Assembly: GCF_018476525.1 (NCBI RefSeq)
Contig: NZ_JAHCST010000022.1
Span: forward strand, 1 to 64,000
From: Acrocarpospora catenulata
GTDB lineage: Bacteria > Actinomycetota > Actinomycetes > Streptosporangiales > Streptosporangiaceae
Length of the DNA stretch: 64,000 nt
Reading direction: 5' to 3'
Shown here: piece by piece, positions 1 to 8,787 of the stretch
How the letters are laid out: every line of letters begins with the position of its first letter
Numbering within the stretch: position 1 is the first letter of the stretch
Notes under the pieces: generated by a model
Databases searched by the model: none
What the model saw: the letters and a program-made list of their open reading frames with translations, nothing else
Told to the model about the DNA's origin: nothing
Position numbers and translations under genes: made by a program

Positions 1-123
1 CCCGGGCAGGCTCCAGCGTCAGTCTCTAGCACGGCCTCGCAAGTCCAAGCAAGAACGACGTCGAGCGGGCGGCGCACCCCAAGTTTCACCTATCCGTGGG
101 CGCCACGAAGTGGCATGAGGTCT

Positions 124-768
124 CTAGCGCAGGCCGGGGAGCCCGAGGGCGAAGGCGGACAGGGCCCGGACCAGGGTCGGCATCATGCGCGGGCAGGTGG
201 CGGCGAGGTCCGGATCCTGGGCGTACAGCTCCCGCATGGTCGGGGGCGGGTTGACCACGGGGTGCAGGGCCCCGGCCAGGGCGCAGGCGGCCGACACCAG
301 CTCGACCCCCTCGCCGGGGTTGAGCACGGGGTGGGCGGCGGCGACGGCGTCGCCCAGGGTGGCGATCACGTGGAGGGCCGTGCGCTTGTAGGTGCGGGCG
401 GCCTCCACCGACACGTTGTGTTCCAGCGTGATCGAGGTCTGGCTGAGGAGATCGCAGAAGAACGGGCGCTCGGTGAGGGTCCTGCTCAGCACCTGGACGG
501 GATCCTCACCGGCCGCCAGCAGCCGGACGGCCTCCTCGGCCCAGTCCTGCCAGGCTTCGGCCGCGAGTTCGAGGTAGATCTCCTCGCGCGTCCCGAAGTA
601 GCGCACGACGTTGGACTTGGCGAGCCCGACCGCCGCCGCCACGCCGCCCAGCGAGACGTTCTGCACGCCTGACTCGCGTGCCAGCTCCCGGGCGGCGTCC
701 AGGATCGCCTCCCGGCGGAGTTGTTTCTGCTCCGGTCGCCTGGCCCGGATGAACGCCGCTTTTCCCAT
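124..768 (-). CDS. TetR-family transcriptional regulator
   Basis: A 214-residue protein with a TetR-type N-terminal DNA-binding domain at about residues 18-65 (AILDAARELARESGV, then GLAKSNVVRYFGTREEIY, the usual recognition-helix and tyrosine-phenylalanine pattern). The rest is a helical ligand-binding domain of ordinary length whose ligand cannot be read. It is transcribed away from the molybdenum hydroxylase genes that start 107 nt away, and two related palindromes lie in the gap. By family precedent it probably represses that operon and itself until an effector binds, perhaps an aldehyde or aromatic substrate. That target assignment is inference from position. The family call is firm. Confidence 0.9.
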   Translation of the reverse strand: MGKAAFIRARRPEQKQLRREAILDAARELARESGVQNVSLGGVAAAVGLAKSNVVRYFGTREEIYLELAAEAWQDWAEEAVRLLAAGEDPVQVLSRTLTERPFFCDLLSQTSITLEHNVSVEAARTYKRTALHVIATLGDAVAAAHPVLNPGEGVELVSAACALAGALHPVVNPPPTMRELYAQDPDLAATCPRMMPTLVRALSAFALGLPGLR

Positions 769-795
769 GGCAGGGCAAGCATACCGACACGTAAA

Positions 796-830
796 AGAAC
801 GCCGTTCTCTTGTTAAGAGAGCAGCGTTCT
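796..830. promoter_or_regulatory. Tandem palindromic operator between tetR and the hydroxylase operon
   Basis: Two related 13-bp sites lie 22 bp apart, centre to centre. AGAACGCCGTTCT (796-808) has perfect 6-bp arms. AGAGCAGCGTTCT (818-830) is a degenerate copy. Both sit in the only gap between the divergent TetR and hydroxylase genes, which is where a TetR dimer pair would be expected. No convincing -35/-10 was assigned. Binding by the neighbouring TetR is inference. Confidence 0.6.
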
Positions 831-875
831 GTTAGCGTCCGCCGCAGGACCCAGTTCCCTACCGGAGGAGCGGCC

Positions 876-1412
876 GTGGCCGACGTACACCTCAGGATCA
901 ACGGCGTGGACCGGCGGCTCGAGGTCGAACCCCGGGTCAGCCTGCTGGACGCGCTGCGTGAGCGGCTCGGGCTCACCGGCACCAAGAAGGGCTGCGACCA
1001 GGGCGCCTGCGGCGCCTGCACGGTGCTGGCCGACGGCGAGCGCGTCCTGTCCTGCCTGGCCCTGGCGGTGCAGTACGAGGGCCGCGAGATCACCACGATC
1101 GAGGGCGTGGCCGACCCCATCCAGCGGGCCTTCGTCCGGCACGACGGCTTCCAGTGCGGCTACTGCACCTCGGGCCAGATCTGCTCGGCCCTGGGCATGC
1201 TGGCCGAACACGCCGCCGGGGCCCCCAGCGCGGTCACCGAGGGCCTGGCCGCCGCCGAGATCGAGCTCACCGAGGCCGAGATCAGGGAGCGGATGAGCGG
1301 CAACCTCTGCCGGTGCGGGGCCTACAACGGGATCGTCGCGGCCATCCAGGAGACCCAGGAGACCAGAGTCGCCGAACGCGACGTGCCCACCCTGGTGGAG
1401 GGACGCCGATGA
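876..1412 (+). CDS. Molybdenum hydroxylase, [2Fe-2S] subunit (PaoA/YagT type)
   Basis: The electron-transfer subunit of a xanthine-oxidase-family enzyme, 178 residues. The N-terminal plant-ferredoxin domain binds one [2Fe-2S] cluster through Cys40, Cys45, Cys48 and Cys60 (KKGCDQGACGACTV). The helical domain binds a second through Cys94, Cys97, Cys145 and Cys147 (QCGYCTSG and NLCRCGAYN). The GTG at 876 is chosen because GGAGG lies 7 nt upstream and the ferredoxin fold begins there; an earlier ATG at 810 would run through the operator. There is no Tat signal, unlike E. coli PaoA, so a cytoplasmic enzyme is likely. Its stop overlaps the next start as ATGA, so the three subunits are translationally coupled. 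Confidence 0.93.
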   Translation: MADVHLRINGVDRRLEVEPRVSLLDALRERLGLTGTKKGCDQGACGACTVLADGERVLSCLALAVQYEGREITTIEGVADPIQRAFVRHDGFQCGYCTSGQICSALGMLAEHAAGAPSAVTEGLAAAEIELTEAEIRERMSGNLCRCGAYNGIVAAIQETQETRVAERDVPTLVEGRR

Positions 1413-2401
1413 AGGACTTCGCCTACCTGAGCGCACCCGACGTGCCCACCGCGCTCCAGGCCATCGCCCGGCCGGGCGCCAGGTTCCTCGGCGGCGGCAC
1501 CAACCTGGTGGACCTGATGCGCCAGAACATCGAGCGCCCGGACACCGTCATCGACATCACCCGGCTCCCGCTGGACCGCGTCGAGGAGCTCCCCGGCGGC
1601 GGGCTCCGGGTCGGCGCGCTGGTCCGCAACAGCCACCTGGCCGCCCACCGTGCGGTCCGCGAGCGCTACCCGATGCTGGCCCAGGCCATCCTGGCGGGGG
1701 CCTCCGGTCAGCTCAGGAACATGGCCACGGTCGGCGGCAACCTGCTGCAGCGCACCCGCTGCGCGTACTTCACCGACCTGTCCGCCGGCTGCAACAAGCG
1801 GCAGCCGGGCAGCGGCTGCGACGCCGTCGGCGGGTTCAACCGGAACGCCGCCGTCCTCGGGGCCTCGGCGAGCTGCGTGGCCACCCACCCCTCCGACATG
1901 TGCGTGGCGCTGGCCGCGCTGGACGCGGTGGTCGAGCTGGAGAGCGTGCGCGGCGTCCGGCGGGTCCCGCTGACCGGGTTCCACCGGCTCCCCGGGGACA
2001 CCCCGCAGGTGGAGACCGAGATCGCCGCCGACGAGCTGATCACCGCCGTCGAGCTGCCCGCGCTGCCGGTGGCCGCCGCCTCCCGGTACCGCAAGATCCG
2101 CGACCGGGCCTCGTACGCCTTCGCGCTGGTCTCGGTGGCCGCCGCCATGCACGCGCGGGATGGAGTGATCACCGACATCCGGCTGGCACTCGGCGGGGTG
2201 GCCACCCGGCCGTGGCGGGCCCACCAGGCGGAGCGCGAGCTGCTCGGCGCGCCCGCCACCGAAGAGAGCTTCCGCCGGGCAGCGGAGGCCGAGCTGGCCG
2301 CGGCGGTGCCGCAGTCGCAGAACGGTTTCAAGATCGAGCTGGCCCAGCGGGCGATCACCGCCACCCTGCGGCAGCTGCTCACCGAAGGAGGCGCGGCATG
2401 A
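1409..2401 (+). CDS. Molybdenum hydroxylase, FAD subunit (PaoB/YagS type)
   Basis: The 330-residue FAD-binding subunit that passes electrons from the iron-sulfur centres to the final acceptor. The FAD PCMH-type motifs FLGGGTNLVDLM (about 26-38) and ATVGGNLLQRTRC (about 106-118) are clear. Cysteines 118, 128, 137 and 156 sit in an insertion (TRCAYF, GCNKR, GSGCDA, SCVATHPSD). In PaoB and 4-hydroxybenzoyl-CoA reductase the equivalent insertion carries an extra [4Fe-4S] cluster. That similarity points to the PaoABC branch rather than classical xanthine dehydrogenase. The gene overlaps both neighbours by 4 nt. The substrate is unknown; aldehydes are the best guess from family. Confidence 0.92.
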   Translation: MKDFAYLSAPDVPTALQAIARPGARFLGGGTNLVDLMRQNIERPDTVIDITRLPLDRVEELPGGGLRVGALVRNSHLAAHRAVRERYPMLAQAILAGASGQLRNMATVGGNLLQRTRCAYFTDLSAGCNKRQPGSGCDAVGGFNRNAAVLGASASCVATHPSDMCVALAALDAVVELESVRGVRRVPLTGFHRLPGDTPQVETEIAADELITAVELPALPVAAASRYRKIRDRASYAFALVSVAAAMHARDGVITDIRLALGGVATRPWRAHQAERELLGAPATEESFRRAAEAELAAAVPQSQNGFKIELAQRAITATLRQLLTEGGAA

Positions 2402-4590
2402 CGACCTACGTCGGCGAAGCGGTGGACCGGGTGGACGGCACGGCCAAGACCACCGGCGGGGCGCGCTTCTCGGCCGAGTACCCCTACCCGGACCTGGCCC
2501 ACGCCGCCCTGGTGCACGCCACGGTGGCCAGGGGGCGGATCACCCGGCTGGACACCACGGCGGCGGAAGCCGTACCCGGGGTGATCGCGGTGCTCACCCA
2601 CCGGAACGCGCCGCCGCTGAAACCCGCGCCGAGGGTGACCCCGCTCAACCTGGCCACGCTGGCCTCCGGCACCTCGGTGAACTACCTCAACACCGACGAG
2701 GTGCACTGGAACGGGCAGCCGGTGGCCGTGGTCGTGGCCGAGTCGCCGGAGGCCGCGCAGGAGGCGGCGCACCTGGTCGAGGTGGCGTACGCGCACCTGC
2801 CCGCCACGGTGGACTTCGCGGCGGCCGAGCCGGACGCCAAACCGCAGAAGAGCAACCTGATCATGTCGGGCGGTGCGGTGAAGGGCGACCCGGAGGCGGC
2901 GCTCGCGGCGGCGCCCGTCGCGCTCGACCTGCGGTACACCACGCCCCCGCACCACCACAACGCGATCGAACCGCACGCCACCACCGCGCACTGGGCGGAC
3001 GGCAGGCTGACCCTGCACGACGGCGCGCAGAACATCTACTGGACCCGCGACCACCTGGCGATGAGGTTCGGCATCCCCAAGGACGACATCCGGGTGCTCT
3101 CCCCGTTCGTCGGCGGCGCGTTCGGCGGCAAGACCATGGTCTGGCCGGGCACCATCCTCGCCGCGATGGCCGCCAAGGCCACCGGCCGCCCGGTCAGGCT
3201 CATGCTGACCAGGGAGGGCGTCTACCGCACGGTCGGCGGGCGCACCCCGTCCACCCAGCGGGTGGCCGTCGGCGCGGACGAGTCTGGCCGGATGACCGCG
3301 CTCATCCACACCAGCGTGACCCTGACCGGGCGGGTCGGGGGCGGCCCGGAACAGGTCACCTCGCAGACCCGGCACCTTTACGACGCCGCCGCCATCCGGG
3401 TCCAGCAGAACCTGGTCGAGCTGGACGTGCTCTCCAACACGGTCATGCGCGCCCCGGGCGAGTCGATCGGCACGTTCGCACTGGAGGCCACCGTGGACGA
3501 GCTGGCCTACCGGCTGGGCGTGGACCCGATCGAACTGCGCGCCCGCAACGAGCCCGCCCGCAACCCCATGGACGGCAAGGCGTTCGCCCACCGCAAGCTG
3601 CGCGAGTGCTTCGAGCAGGGGGCCAAGGAGTTCGGCTGGGCCGGCCGGAACCCGGAGCCGCGCTCCACCAGGGACGGCCGGTGGCTGGTCGGCACCGGCG
3701 TGGCCGCCGCCTACCACCCGTCCTGGCAGTTCCCCGCCAACGTCACGGTACGCCTGTCGGCCGACGGCACCGCCCTGGTCCGCTGCGGCTTCCACGAGAT
3801 GGGCATGGGCGGGGCCACCGCCCAGGCGCAGATCGCCGCCGACGCGCTGGGCCTGCCGGTGGAAGCGGTCACCGTGGAGTACGGCGACACCCGGCTGCCC
3901 ACCGGCCCGGGCGCGGGCGGCTCCGCCCAGACCGCGAGCGTGGCCGCCGCCCTGGTGGCCGCCTGCGAGAAGCTGACGCGCTTGGCGCGCGCGCTGGCCC
4001 GCAGAACCCCGGGCGCGGCCGGGGCGAGCTACCCGGAGATCCTGCGCCTGGCCGGGCGCGACTCGATCGAGGCCCGGGTGGGCTCCGACACCCGGCTCGG
4101 CACGGCGGTCGGCCAGCTGCGCTTCGCCGGCAAGCTCATGTCCGACCGCCGCCGCTGGGTGAAGGCCGCCTGCGGCGCCCAGTTCTGCGAGGTACGGGTG
4201 GACGCCGACACCGGGGAGGTCAGGGTCACCCGCTGGCTCGGCGTCTTCGACGTGGGCCGGGTGATCAACGCCAAGACGGCGGCCAGCCAGCTACGCGGCG
4301 GCATCGTGATGGGCATCGGCATGGCGCTGGCGGAGGAGACCCTGGTGGACCCCAGGACCGGCCGGATCATGAACGCCAGCCTGTCGGAGTACCACGTGCC
4401 CGTGCACGCCGACGTCCCGGCAATCGAGATCCGCTACCTGGACGACCCCGACCCGACCATGCCGCTCGGCCTGATCGGGGTGGGCGAGGTGAGCATCACC
4501 GGGGTGGCCGGGGCGATCGCCAACGCGGTCTTCCACGCCACCGGGCGACGGATCAGGGACCTACCCATCACTCTGGACAAGCTGCTGTGA
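2398..4590 (+). CDS. Molybdenum hydroxylase, molybdopterin (catalytic) subunit (PaoC/YagR type)
   Basis: The 730-residue catalytic subunit, almost the length of E. coli PaoC. It carries the aldehyde oxidase/xanthine dehydrogenase domains, including the cofactor loop GGAFGGK (239-245). The C-terminal GVGEVSITG holds the invariant catalytic glutamate (about residue 697). Expected reaction: oxidative hydroxylation of an aldehyde or N-heterocycle at a molybdenum-cytosine-dinucleotide centre. No XdhC/PaoD-like insertion chaperone lies nearby, so maturation must depend on genes elsewhere. The 3' end overlaps the convergent transporter gene by 30 nt. The family call is firm; the substrate is open. 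Confidence 0.93.
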   Translation: MTTYVGEAVDRVDGTAKTTGGARFSAEYPYPDLAHAALVHATVARGRITRLDTTAAEAVPGVIAVLTHRNAPPLKPAPRVTPLNLATLASGTSVNYLNTDEVHWNGQPVAVVVAESPEAAQEAAHLVEVAYAHLPATVDFAAAEPDAKPQKSNLIMSGGAVKGDPEAALAAAPVALDLRYTTPPHHHNAIEPHATTAHWADGRLTLHDGAQNIYWTRDHLAMRFGIPKDDIRVLSPFVGGAFGGKTMVWPGTILAAMAAKATGRPVRLMLTREGVYRTVGGRTPSTQRVAVGADESGRMTALIHTSVTLTGRVGGGPEQVTSQTRHLYDAAAIRVQQNLVELDVLSNTVMRAPGESIGTFALEATVDELAYRLGVDPIELRARNEPARNPMDGKAFAHRKLRECFEQGAKEFGWAGRNPEPRSTRDGRWLVGTGVAAAYHPSWQFPANVTVRLSADGTALVRCGFHEMGMGGATAQAQIAADALGLPVEAVTVEYGDTRLPTGPGAGGSAQTASVAAALVAACEKLTRLARALARRTPGAAGASYPEILRLAGRDSIEARVGSDTRLGTAVGQLRFAGKLMSDRRRWVKAACGAQFCEVRVDADTGEVRVTRWLGVFDVGRVINAKTAASQLRGGIVMGIGMALAEETLVDPRTGRIMNASLSEYHVPVHADVPAIEIRYLDDPDPTMPLGLIGVGEVSITGVAGAIANAVFHATGRRIRDLPITLDKLL

Positions 4591-5451
4591 CGGGCGCATG
4601 CGGCTGATCGCCACACCGGCCAGGCAGAGCGCGCCCCCGGCCAGGGTGAGCCAGGCCGGCACCTCGCCGAGCACCGCCCAGGCCATCAGCACCACCAGCG
4701 CGGGCACCACGTAGGTGGTCGCGCCCATCTTGCCGGCGGTGGTCCTGGCCAGCGCGTACGCCCAGGTGGTGAAGGCCAATGCGGTCGGGAAGACGCCGAG
4801 GTAGACGAGGTTGAGTGTGGCGGAGAGCGGCGCGTGCGCGGCCTCCGTCACCAGCTGGCCGGCGAACGGCAGGCAGACCACCGCGCCGATGACGCAGCCG
4901 AACGTGGTGACCTGGAGCGCCGAGGCGTGGACCAGCGCGGGCTTCTGGGCCACCGTGGCGCCCGCCCAGGTGAGCGCGGCCACCACACAGAGCGCCACGC
5001 CCAGCACCGAGGAGCCGCCGCCGTCCGACATGGAGATCCCCACGAGCACCGCGCCGCCGAAGGAGACGGCCATCCCGGCCAGCAACCGGGCGGGGAAGCC
5101 CTCCTTGAGCAGCAGCCCGGAGAGCAGCGCGATGATGATCGGCCCGATGTTGACCACCATCGCGGCGGTGCCCGCGTCCACCTCCTGCTCGCCCCAGTTG
5201 AGCGCCACCATGTACACCCCGAACCAGAGCACCCCGGAGATCACGATGCCCGGCCAGGCCGCCCGGGGCGGCAGCCCCTCCCGGCGGAGCAGCAGGATGA
5301 TCACCAAGGCGCAGGACCCGGCCAGCATGCGGCCGAGGGCGAGCGCGCCCGGGGAGTACGAGGCCACCGCGTGCCTGATCGAGACGAAGGCCGAGGCCCA
5401 CAACACCACGGTGACGGCGGCGGCGATCAGCGCACGTCTGTCCACGTTCAT
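4561..5451 (-). CDS. EamA/DMT-family membrane transporter
   Basis: A 296-residue integral membrane protein with ten predicted hydrophobic segments arranged as two EamA repeats (about 8-138 and 150-286). The first repeat starts with VVLWASAFVSIRHAV, typical of RhaT/YdcZ/EamA exporters, and the second contains ALTWAGATVAQKPAL. Relatives export amino acids or other metabolites; the substrate cannot be read. It converges on the hydroxylase operon with a 30-nt overlap of coding ends. It diverges from the YbdK-like gene, with 72 nt between starts. Confidence 0.88.
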   Translation of the reverse strand: MNVDRRALIAAAVTVVLWASAFVSIRHAVASYSPGALALGRMLAGSCALVIILLLRREGLPPRAAWPGIVISGVLWFGVYMVALNWGEQEVDAGTAAMVVNIGPIIIALLSGLLLKEGFPARLLAGMAVSFGGAVLVGISMSDGGGSSVLGVALCVVAALTWAGATVAQKPALVHASALQVTTFGCVIGAVVCLPFAGQLVTEAAHAPLSATLNLVYLGVFPTALAFTTWAYALARTTAGKMGATTYVVPALVVLMAWAVLGEVPAWLTLAGGALCLAGVAISRMRPSQQLVQSDG

Positions 5452-5523
5452 GCCCAGACCTTAGGGTTTGCTGACCTCTGCACGCATCGCAATAAACGGA
5501 CCTCGAAATTAGGCTGGACCGCC

Positions 5524-6642
5524 GTGACGACTTTCGATCAAGCCTGTCCCTTGGTCGGCGTGGAGGAGGAGTACCTGCTCGTCGATCCGGAGACCCGGGC
5601 CGCCAGGCCCGAGTCTGCCGCCGTGGTGGCGAAGGCCACGACGGAGCTGGGCGAGCGGGTGGGCACCGAGATCACCCGGTACCAGGTGGAGGCCAAGACC
5701 GAGCCCTGCACGGACCTGGCGGAACTGGCCGAACAGCTGCGCCTCATGCGCGCGGCGGTGGCCGAGGCCGCGGCGGGCGAGGGCGCGCGCGCCGTCGCCT
5801 CCGGCACGGTGGTGCTCGGCGACGTGGTCCCGCCACTGATCACCGACCATCCCCGGTACGGCGTCGGCATCGCCAACTACCGCTCCATCCACGACGAGCA
5901 GAGCATCTGCGCCGGGCACGTGCACGTGCACCTGCCCGACCGGGAGCGCGCGGTGCTGACCGCCAACCACCTGCGCCCCTGGCTGCCGGTGCTGATCGCG
6001 CTGCTGGCCAACTCCCCGTTCTGGGCCGGGCGGGTCACCGGCTACGCCTGCTGGCGCACCCTCTGCTGGGGCAAGTGGCCGGTGGCCGGGCCGCCGCCGT
6101 ACTTCGCCTCGGCCGCCGAGTACGACGAGACGGTGGCCCGGCTGACCGAGGCCAAGGTGCTGGTGGACCCGGGGACGATCTTCTGGGACGTCCGGCCGTC
6201 GGCGCGGCTGCCCACGCTGGAGGTGCGGGTGACCGACGTGCCCGCCACGGCCGAGGAGTCCGTGCTGCTGGCCGCGCTGGTCCGGGGGCTGGTGGTGGCC
6301 GCGCTGGACCGGGTGGACGCCGGTGATCCCGGGCCACGGCTCAGGGACGAGCTGCTCCGGGCCGCGTACTGGCAGGCGGCCAGGGACGGGATGGACGGGA
6401 ACGGCATCGATCCCGTCACCGGCCGGCTGGCCTCCGCCGCGGAGCGGGCCGACGCGCTGCTCCGGTACGTGCGCCCGGCCCTGGAGCGGACCGGGGACCT
6501 CAAGCTGGTGGAGTCGCGGCTGGCCAGGCTGGCGGTGGTCGGCACGGGGGCGGCGCGGCAGCTGGCCGCCCACGCCCGCCGGGGGTCACCGGCGGACGTG
6601 GTCGACCATCTCGTCGAGACCCTCTCAGGAGGTCTCGGCTAG
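5524..6642 (+). CDS. Carboxylate-amine ligase, YbdK / glutamate-cysteine ligase type 2 family
   Basis: A 372-residue ATP-grasp-like enzyme of the GCS2/YbdK family, at the family's usual length of about 370. The start GVEEEYLLVDPETR is the hallmark metal/ATP site. HVHVHLPD (about 140) and FWDVRPSARLPTLEVRVTDVPAT (about 222-244) are further family motifs. Family members ligate an amine to a carboxylate, in some cases making gamma-glutamylcysteine weakly; the real substrate is unknown. The GTG start at 5524 puts the conserved motif 10 residues in, and the upstream ribosome site is weak. The last 18 nt overlap the convergent monooxygenase gene. Confidence 0.88.
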   Translation: MTTFDQACPLVGVEEEYLLVDPETRAARPESAAVVAKATTELGERVGTEITRYQVEAKTEPCTDLAELAEQLRLMRAAVAEAAAGEGARAVASGTVVLGDVVPPLITDHPRYGVGIANYRSIHDEQSICAGHVHVHLPDRERAVLTANHLRPWLPVLIALLANSPFWAGRVTGYACWRTLCWGKWPVAGPPPYFASAAEYDETVARLTEAKVLVDPGTIFWDVRPSARLPTLEVRVTDVPATAEESVLLAALVRGLVVAALDRVDAGDPGPRLRDELLRAAYWQAARDGMDGNGIDPVTGRLASAAERADALLRYVRPALERTGDLKLVESRLARLAVVGTGAARQLAAHARRGSPADVVDHLVETLSGGLG

Positions 6643-8169
6643 CCGCTCCGCGAGGAAGGCGTAGAGCGGTTCCACGTGGCGTACGGGGTTGCGCCACGTG
6701 GCCAGCAGGTCTTCCAGCAGGTGGCGCTCGGCGACCTGCTCGCCGTGGCGCCACGACCTGATCACCGGGTGCAGGAAGGCGCTGTCGTGCGCCATCTCGG
6801 GTGAGGGGTGGCGCTGGATGGCGAACACGTCGCCGTAGTCCTGGCGTCCCCAGCGCAGGGTGACCGTGAAGAGTTCGGCCTCCTCGGCGAAGCGCGCCAC
6901 CGCGTAGTCCTCCGGCAGATCCTGATAAAGGCGGATATTTCCGGTGGTGCGGTCGAGGACGTAGGCGTCGCAGAGGTACTCGAACTGGGTCCAGAGCGCG
7001 GAGCTCCAGTTGACCCGGTCCAGCATGGTGGCGCCGAGCTTCTCGTGGTCGAGCTCGATCTGCCTGGTCTCGAACGGGACGCCCTCGTACCGTTCGGCCA
7101 GCAGGGCGGTCATCGTGCGCAGGTTGTACCGGAAGCCGTCGATGAACGCCGAGGATGCCCGCTTCAGGTCGCGGGCCTGCATGAGGGTGCCCGCGAAGTA
7201 GAGGCCGTCCACGTTGGCCGACTGCCAGTCGGGGCGGATGGCCGGGATGCGGCCGTTCGCCGCCAGGTCCGGCAGGCAGGACTCGTCGAAGATCGCCCGG
7301 CTCATGGTGAAGCCGGTGCAGCGGATGACCGTGTCGTACTCCAGCAGGGCCTGCTCGCCCTCGGCCAGGGTGTAGGTGATGGCCGCCTTGTAGGTGTCAC
7401 CCTCCCGCCAGAGCCGGTTGATGTCGCACTCCAGCACGCCGTGCAGGGTCTTGAACCAGTAGCTGTCCAGGAAGGCGCCGTACTGGCCGCGCACGTCGCC
7501 GGGGTGCTTGCTGTTCCAGGCCAGCCGTACGGGGTGCGGGCTGGCCAGGTGCACGATGGCGGCGTGCGGGAGCACGGCCTGGGCGGTCTCGAAGGCCGAG
7601 TTGCCCTTGCCGATGATGAGCACCCGCTGCCCGGTGTACGCGGTGCCGTCCACCTCCATGTCCTCGTAGCCGGTGGCCAGCTCGATGCCCGGGATGTCGG
7701 GGATGTTGGGGCCGCCCCAGCCGATGGCGACGATCACGCACTCCGCGTGGTAGGTGTCCTCCCCCGCGGTGACCACGAAACGGCCGTCGACTTTCGCCAC
7801 CCGATCGACCGGGGTGTTGAAACTTACATTGAGCCGGTGCCCCCGCTGGAAGTCCGCGAGGTACCTGACGAGATCGTCGGCGCCCGGCAGGTACTCGCTG
7901 GAGTAGCGCGGGAACATCAGCTCCGGGTCGTCGTTGAGGAGGGAGTTCCAGTCCCAGCGGAGCTTGATCTCCGGCTCCTCCTCGACCGTGTGCACCTTGT
8001 TCAGCGAGATCAGGCGCCGGTGCCGGGGGTAGGTACGAAAGAACGCGCCGGGGGCCTCGGTGCGCTCCAGCGTGACGTAGTCCGCGCCGGCGCGCTGCAG
8101 GTAGTAGCTGAGCTGGAGACCGGCGGGGCCGGCGCCGATGATCAGGTAACGGTGGGTGTGCTCCGCCAT
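6625..8169 (-). CDS. FAD-dependent monooxygenase/oxidoreductase
   Basis: A 514-residue flavoprotein. The N-terminal Rossmann motif LIIGAGPAGLQLSYYL (about 9-24) binds FAD. A second nucleotide-binding motif, VLIIGKGNSAFETAQ (about 183-197), suits NADPH. Between them lies the ASPHPVRLAW region seen in FOXRED2/flavin monooxygenase relatives. YFAGTLMQARDLKRASSAFIDGFRYN is the C-terminal FAD-contacting region. Probable role: oxygenation or oxidation of a small molecule in the cytoplasm. It is the last gene of an operon after two AhpD-like genes; its ATG shares one base with the upstream TGA. Substrate unknown. Confidence 0.82.
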   Translation of the reverse strand: MAEHTHRYLIIGAGPAGLQLSYYLQRAGADYVTLERTEAPGAFFRTYPRHRRLISLNKVHTVEEEPEIKLRWDWNSLLNDDPELMFPRYSSEYLPGADDLVRYLADFQRGHRLNVSFNTPVDRVAKVDGRFVVTAGEDTYHAECVIVAIGWGGPNIPDIPGIELATGYEDMEVDGTAYTGQRVLIIGKGNSAFETAQAVLPHAAIVHLASPHPVRLAWNSKHPGDVRGQYGAFLDSYWFKTLHGVLECDINRLWREGDTYKAAITYTLAEGEQALLEYDTVIRCTGFTMSRAIFDESCLPDLAANGRIPAIRPDWQSANVDGLYFAGTLMQARDLKRASSAFIDGFRYNLRTMTALLAERYEGVPFETRQIELDHEKLGATMLDRVNWSSALWTQFEYLCDAYVLDRTTGNIRLYQDLPEDYAVARFAEEAELFTVTLRWGRQDYGDVFAIQRHPSPEMAHDSAFLHPVIRSWRHGEQVAERHLLEDLLATWRNPVRHVEPLYAFLAERLAETS

Positions 8170-8702
8170 CAGCGCACGTACCCCTGGGTGACGATGACCT
8201 GGGCCATGCCCGCGTAGGCGGCCGGGTCCTCGGGGGTGAGCGAGGCCAGGCCGTCCACGTACCGGTTGAACATGCAGAAGGCCGCCGCGATGAGCACCGC
8301 GTCGTGGATCTCCACGTCGTCGGCGCCCGCCTCGCGGGCCGCGGCGATGTGCTCCTCGGCGACTTTGCGGCCGCTCTCCTGGACCGCCCCGGCGATGGTG
8401 AGCAGGGCCCGGAGCTTGGGGGTGACGGGCGCCGCGCCCAGGTCGGCTCGGACCTGCTCGACCAGGTCCATACCCTCGTCGAGTTGGGCGGCGGCGAACG
8501 CGGCGTGCGAGGAGTAGCAGAAGCGGCAGTCGTTCAGCGCGGACACGTAGGCCGCGATCAGCTCCCGCTCGCCCCGGGGAAGGCTGTTCTCCCCCCGGAG
8601 CAACACCTCCGCGAGTTCGCTCATCGGGCGGGCGGTCTGCGGTCGATAGGCGAAAAGCCCGGTGATTCCAGGTAGGTCGTTCCCCAACGCGATGTGCGGC
8701 AT
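8169..8702 (-). CDS. AhpD-like / carboxymuconolactone decarboxylase-family protein, copy 1
   Basis: A 177-residue all-helical protein of the CMD/AhpD superfamily. The redox motif CRFCYSSHA gives the Cys-x2-Cys-x3-His of alkylhydroperoxidase D, preceded by the conserved Glu in GERELIAAYVSAL. Family members reduce peroxides through the cysteine pair. ATG 8702 is chosen over an in-frame ATG 57 nt upstream because AGGAG sits just before it and the paralogue starts at the same point. It lies between its own paralogue and the monooxygenase, all on the same strand, suggesting protection from peroxide formed by flavin uncoupling (inference). Confidence 0.85.
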   Translation of the reverse strand: MPHIALGNDLPGITGLFAYRPQTARPMSELAEVLLRGENSLPRGERELIAAYVSALNDCRFCYSSHAAFAAAQLDEGMDLVEQVRADLGAAPVTPKLRALLTIAGAVQESGRKVAEEHIAAAREAGADDVEIHDAVLIAAAFCMFNRYVDGLASLTPEDPAAYAGMAQVIVTQGYVR

Positions 8703-8787
8703 GGACTCTCCTAGGTGATCGGCGAATGCCTCCCCCGCAGGTTCGGCGAACACCGTCACACGGTCAACCAGCCCATGCCACGAAATT

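Noticed and set aside
810-875. Upstream ATG start for the [2Fe-2S] subunit at 810
   Set aside because: It overlaps the operator, has no ribosome site, and the added residues are not part of the ferredoxin domain; GTG 876 has GGAGG.
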